A stretch of DNA of 7,689 nt, from contig JACXTO010000142.1 of the NCBI GenBank assembly GCA_016919565.1, positions 1 through 7,689 on the forward strand, in the 5' to 3' direction. This DNA is from Methanomassiliicoccaceae archaeon. GTDB taxonomy: Archaea; Thermoplasmatota; Thermoplasmata; Methanomassiliicoccales; UBA472. Below the pieces are notes generated by a model, which did not search any database, had not been told where the DNA came from, and worked only from the letters and a program-made list of their open reading frames with translations. Position numbers and translations under genes: made by a program. This document shows positions 6,233 to 7,689 of this stretch, in pieces; position 1 is the stretch's first letter, and every line of letters starts with the position of its first letter.

Positions 6233-7468
6233 TCAATTGGTCAGGCACTTGCGGTACTTCGCCGCTTTTAAGGCTTCGACCACTGGCAGCGGCTTGCCCA
6301 ACAGATAGGTCTCCAGCGCGCCGCCTCCCGTGCTCACGTAGGAGAACTTGTTGAAGAATCCGAAATGCTCGGCCGCTGCCACCGTATGCCCGCCGCCGAT
6401 GACGCTGAACGCTTTAGAGTAGGTCGTGGCCTGCATGATCTCCCTGGTGCCCTGTGAGAACACGTCCTTCTCCGTCACCCCGGCCGGCCCGGAGATGAAA
6501 ACTGTGCCGGCGTGGCTGATCACCTTGGCGAACTTCTCCATGCTGCCCCTGCCGATGTCCAATATGGGATATTCCTGCGGCAGGTCGCCGACCATGATGT
6601 CCCGCCGATAGCAGTCCACCTCGATCGCCACGTCGAAAGGTATCAGGATGCGCTCGCCCTTCTCAGCGAGAAGCTTCCTCGCCGCCTCCAGGGCCTCCGG
6701 GGTGATCTCCTTCCCGATCATATTCTCGGTCGGGCTGCCCAGCTTCACGCCCCGGGCCATCAGGAAGGCGTTGCCCGCCACCCCGACCAGGATCACCCAA
6801 TCGGCGATCCTCTTGGCCAGTATGCGCTCCACCATCCTCACCGTCTCCCCGAACTTCGATCCCCCGAAAACGAACACCGCCGGCCTGGCCGGGTTCTCGA
6901 AGACGGTCTTCAGGGCCTTCAGCTCCCTCTCCATCAGCCTTCCGGCGGCCGAGGGGAGGACGGCGGTGAATCCGGTCAAGGAGGCCTGCGCTCGATGCGA
7001 GGCCCCGAAGGCGTCGTTGACATAGATGTCGAACAGCGGTGCCAGCTTTGTCACCAGCTCGGTCTTGGCGTGCTCCTCCGCCGTCCTCTTCTCCATCTCG
7101 CAAGGCAGGTCACGCACGTTCTTGAGCACGATGACCTCACCGGGGGAGAGGGAACGGATCGCCTCGATCGCCACCGGGCCGCAGACGTCGTCGACGTACT
7201 TCACCTTCTGGCCGAGCATCCGCTCGATCATCTTCGCATGGCAGTTGAGCGGGGTGAAGTCCCACTCGCCCGGGCGGCCTTGATGCGATAGTATCGTCAC
7301 CTTGGCGCCCTTGGAAAGGAGCTCCTTAAGGGTCGGCATCGTCTGCTGGACGCGGTTGCCGTCCTCGATCTCCAAAGTTTCCTTGTTCAAAGGACAGTTG
7401 ATGTCTGCCCGAAAGAGCACGGACTTGTTCTTGAAGTCGAAGTCATCGAGAGTGTTGAAGTCGAACAT
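6233..7468 (-). CDS. pgk: phosphoglycerate kinase, archaeal type
   Basis: Pgk transfers phosphate between 1,3-bisphosphoglycerate and ADP in lower glycolysis, reversibly for gluconeogenesis, in the cytosol. The 411 residues form the usual two-lobed protein. The N-terminal lobe, which binds the acid substrate, shows RADINCP (20-26), IEDGNRV with Arg39, SHQGRP (61-66), NVR with Arg119, and VNDAFGASHRA (150-160). The nucleotide lobe shows FGGSKFG (201-207), SGPAGVTEKD with Glu333, VIGGGHT (356-362) and STGGGA (379-384), followed by GKPLPVVEAL. The GPAG form and the absence of the second lysine after GGSK fit archaeal rather than bacterial enzymes. One segment, LKNVRD (115-120), departs from the commoner LENVRF. 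ATG 7468 is supported by a GGGGAG ribosome site and by the familiar opening TLDDFD. The gene is downstream of gap on the same strand and converges on dapL. It ends with TGA at 6233-6235. Confidence 0.96.
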   Translation of the reverse strand: MFDFNTLDDFDFKNKSVLFRADINCPLNKETLEIEDGNRVQQTMPTLKELLSKGAKVTILSHQGRPGEWDFTPLNCHAKMIERMLGQKVKYVDDVCGPVAIEAIRSLSPGEVIVLKNVRDLPCEMEKRTAEEHAKTELVTKLAPLFDIYVNDAFGASHRAQASLTGFTAVLPSAAGRLMERELKALKTVFENPARPAVFVFGGSKFGETVRMVERILAKRIADWVILVGVAGNAFLMARGVKLGSPTENMIGKEITPEALEAARKLLAEKGERILIPFDVAIEVDCYRRDIMVGDLPQEYPILDIGRGSMEKFAKVISHAGTVFISGPAGVTEKDVFSQGTREIMQATTYSKAFSVIGGGHTVAAAEHFGFFNKFSYVSTGGGALETYLLGKPLPVVEALKAAKYRKCLTN

Positions 7469-7471
7469 TTG

Positions 7472-7477
7472 CTCCCC
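7472..7477 (-). promoter_or_regulatory. Shine-Dalgarno GGGGAG for pgk
   Basis: Read on the minus strand, AAAGGGGAG is followed by CAA and then the pgk ATG. The spacing is short (3 nt), but the purine-rich match supports ATG 7468, and the pgk transcript must therefore carry a leader. Confidence 0.5.
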
Positions 7478-7507
7478 TTTCCGATTTAATGAACCCTCAC
7501 ATGGTAG

Positions 7508-7520
7508 ATTATTCTTTTTC
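7508..7520 (-). promoter_or_regulatory. possible TATA-like promoter element for pgk
   Basis: In the 85-nt gap before pgk the minus strand has an AT-rich patch (a run of five A, then GAATAAT) in otherwise GC-rich DNA. Centred near 7512, it would place transcription start about 26 nt downstream near 7486, giving a leader of roughly 18 nt that still includes the GGGGAG site. This is inference from composition and spacing only. Read-through from gap is equally possible, and a second AT-rich patch near 7483-7493 is too close to the start codon to serve. Confidence 0.25.
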
Positions 7521-7537
7521 CGCCGCCCGCATCGATT

Positions 7538-7550
7538 CGTTCGCCGAACG
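7538..7550 (-). other. short perfect hairpin just after the gap stop codon
   Basis: On the minus strand CGTTC-GGC-GAACG forms a 5-bp stem with a 3-nt loop, beginning 3 nt after the TAG of gap. It could be a 3'-end or processing structure. No U-run follows it (an A-rich stretch comes about 20 nt later), so it does not look like an intrinsic terminator, and a stem this short can occur by chance. Confidence 0.3.
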
Positions 7551-7553
7551 CAC

Positions 7554-7689
7554 CTACTTGCCGATGCCCATGGCCTTGTCGGTCTTGCGGATGGAGCGCA
7601 TCGGGTCCGTCTCGGACTTCATCATCGAGCGCACGCAGTCCACGATCTCCGGGACTATGTCGCTCTCCTGATGGATTGCCTGGTAGTAG
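7554..7689 (-). CDS. gap: glyceraldehyde-3-phosphate dehydrogenase (archaeal type II), C-terminal fragment
   Basis: Only the last 44 codons are in the window; the gene continues beyond base 7689, so its start is not visible. The fragment reads [19 protein letters not shown] followed by [11 protein letters not shown] and GK. This matches the conserved C-terminus of archaeal GAPDH, which commonly reads HQES.VVPENVDAIRAM and then SI..TNEALGI; the match is recalled from family knowledge. The enzyme interconverts glyceraldehyde-3-phosphate and 1,3-bisphosphoglycerate with NAD(P), the step adjoining Pgk, and gap-pgk adjacency fits. Catalytic cysteine and cofactor domain lie outside the window and cannot be checked. 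The frame ends with TAG at 7554-7556, whereas the other seven genes here end in TGA or TAA. A hairpin begins 3 nt after the stop, and pgk starts 85 nt downstream. Confidence 0.85.
   Translation of the reverse strand, partial: YYQAIHQESDIVPEIVDCVRSMMKSETDPMRSIRKTDKAMGIGK

Noticed and set aside
6512..7291. A 259-codon open frame on the plus strand, rich in His, Leu and Arg
   Set aside because: It is the complement of pgk, which shows all its conserved motifs on the minus strand.
7489..7671. A 60-codon open frame on the plus strand beyond pgk
   Set aside because: It runs antisense to the gap C-terminus and the gap-pgk spacer; the minus-strand GAPDH motif is far more convincing.

Overview
The window looks archaeal and GC-rich (about 60% by eye). 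A euryarchaeon is likely, and my best guess is the Thermoplasmata or Methanomassiliicoccales. The archaeal signs are a type II (archaeal) glyceraldehyde-3-phosphate dehydrogenase C-terminus, an archaeal-style phosphoglycerate kinase, frequent AGG arginine codons, tight gene overlaps, and TTG and GTG starts preceded by GGTGAT/GAGGTG Shine-Dalgarno (SD) sequences. The exact order is an inference, not something the sequence proves.

Positions 1-6224 (+ strand) hold a compact lysine biosynthesis operon: dapA (5' end cut off by the window edge), dapB, lysC, lysA, dapF and dapL. Junctions are 27 nt or shorter, and several are overlaps. The encoded route is the diaminopimelate aminotransferase (DapL) variant. 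LysC phosphorylates aspartate. Aspartate-semialdehyde dehydrogenase (Asd, not in this window) gives the semialdehyde. DapA condenses it with pyruvate, and DapB reduces the product to tetrahydrodipicolinate. DapL converts that directly to LL-diaminopimelate, DapF epimerises it to meso-diaminopimelate, and LysA decarboxylates it to lysine. Every step from aspartate except Asd is present. The operon promoter lies upstream of the window.

Positions 6233-7689 (- strand) hold pgk and, upstream of it, the last 44 codons of gap. They encode consecutive steps of lower glycolysis/gluconeogenesis. An 85-nt gap separates them, with a small hairpin next to the gap stop and a possible weak promoter and ribosome binding site before pgk. 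The dapL and pgk stop codons face each other across only 8 nt.

This is core metabolism and I see no novel system, mobile element, CRISPR array, tRNA or rRNA. No gene-free stretch exceeds 85 nt. The points worth a second look are the regulatory residues of DapA and LysC, the non-AUG starts, the TAG stop and hairpin at the end of gap, and the 8-nt convergent junction.
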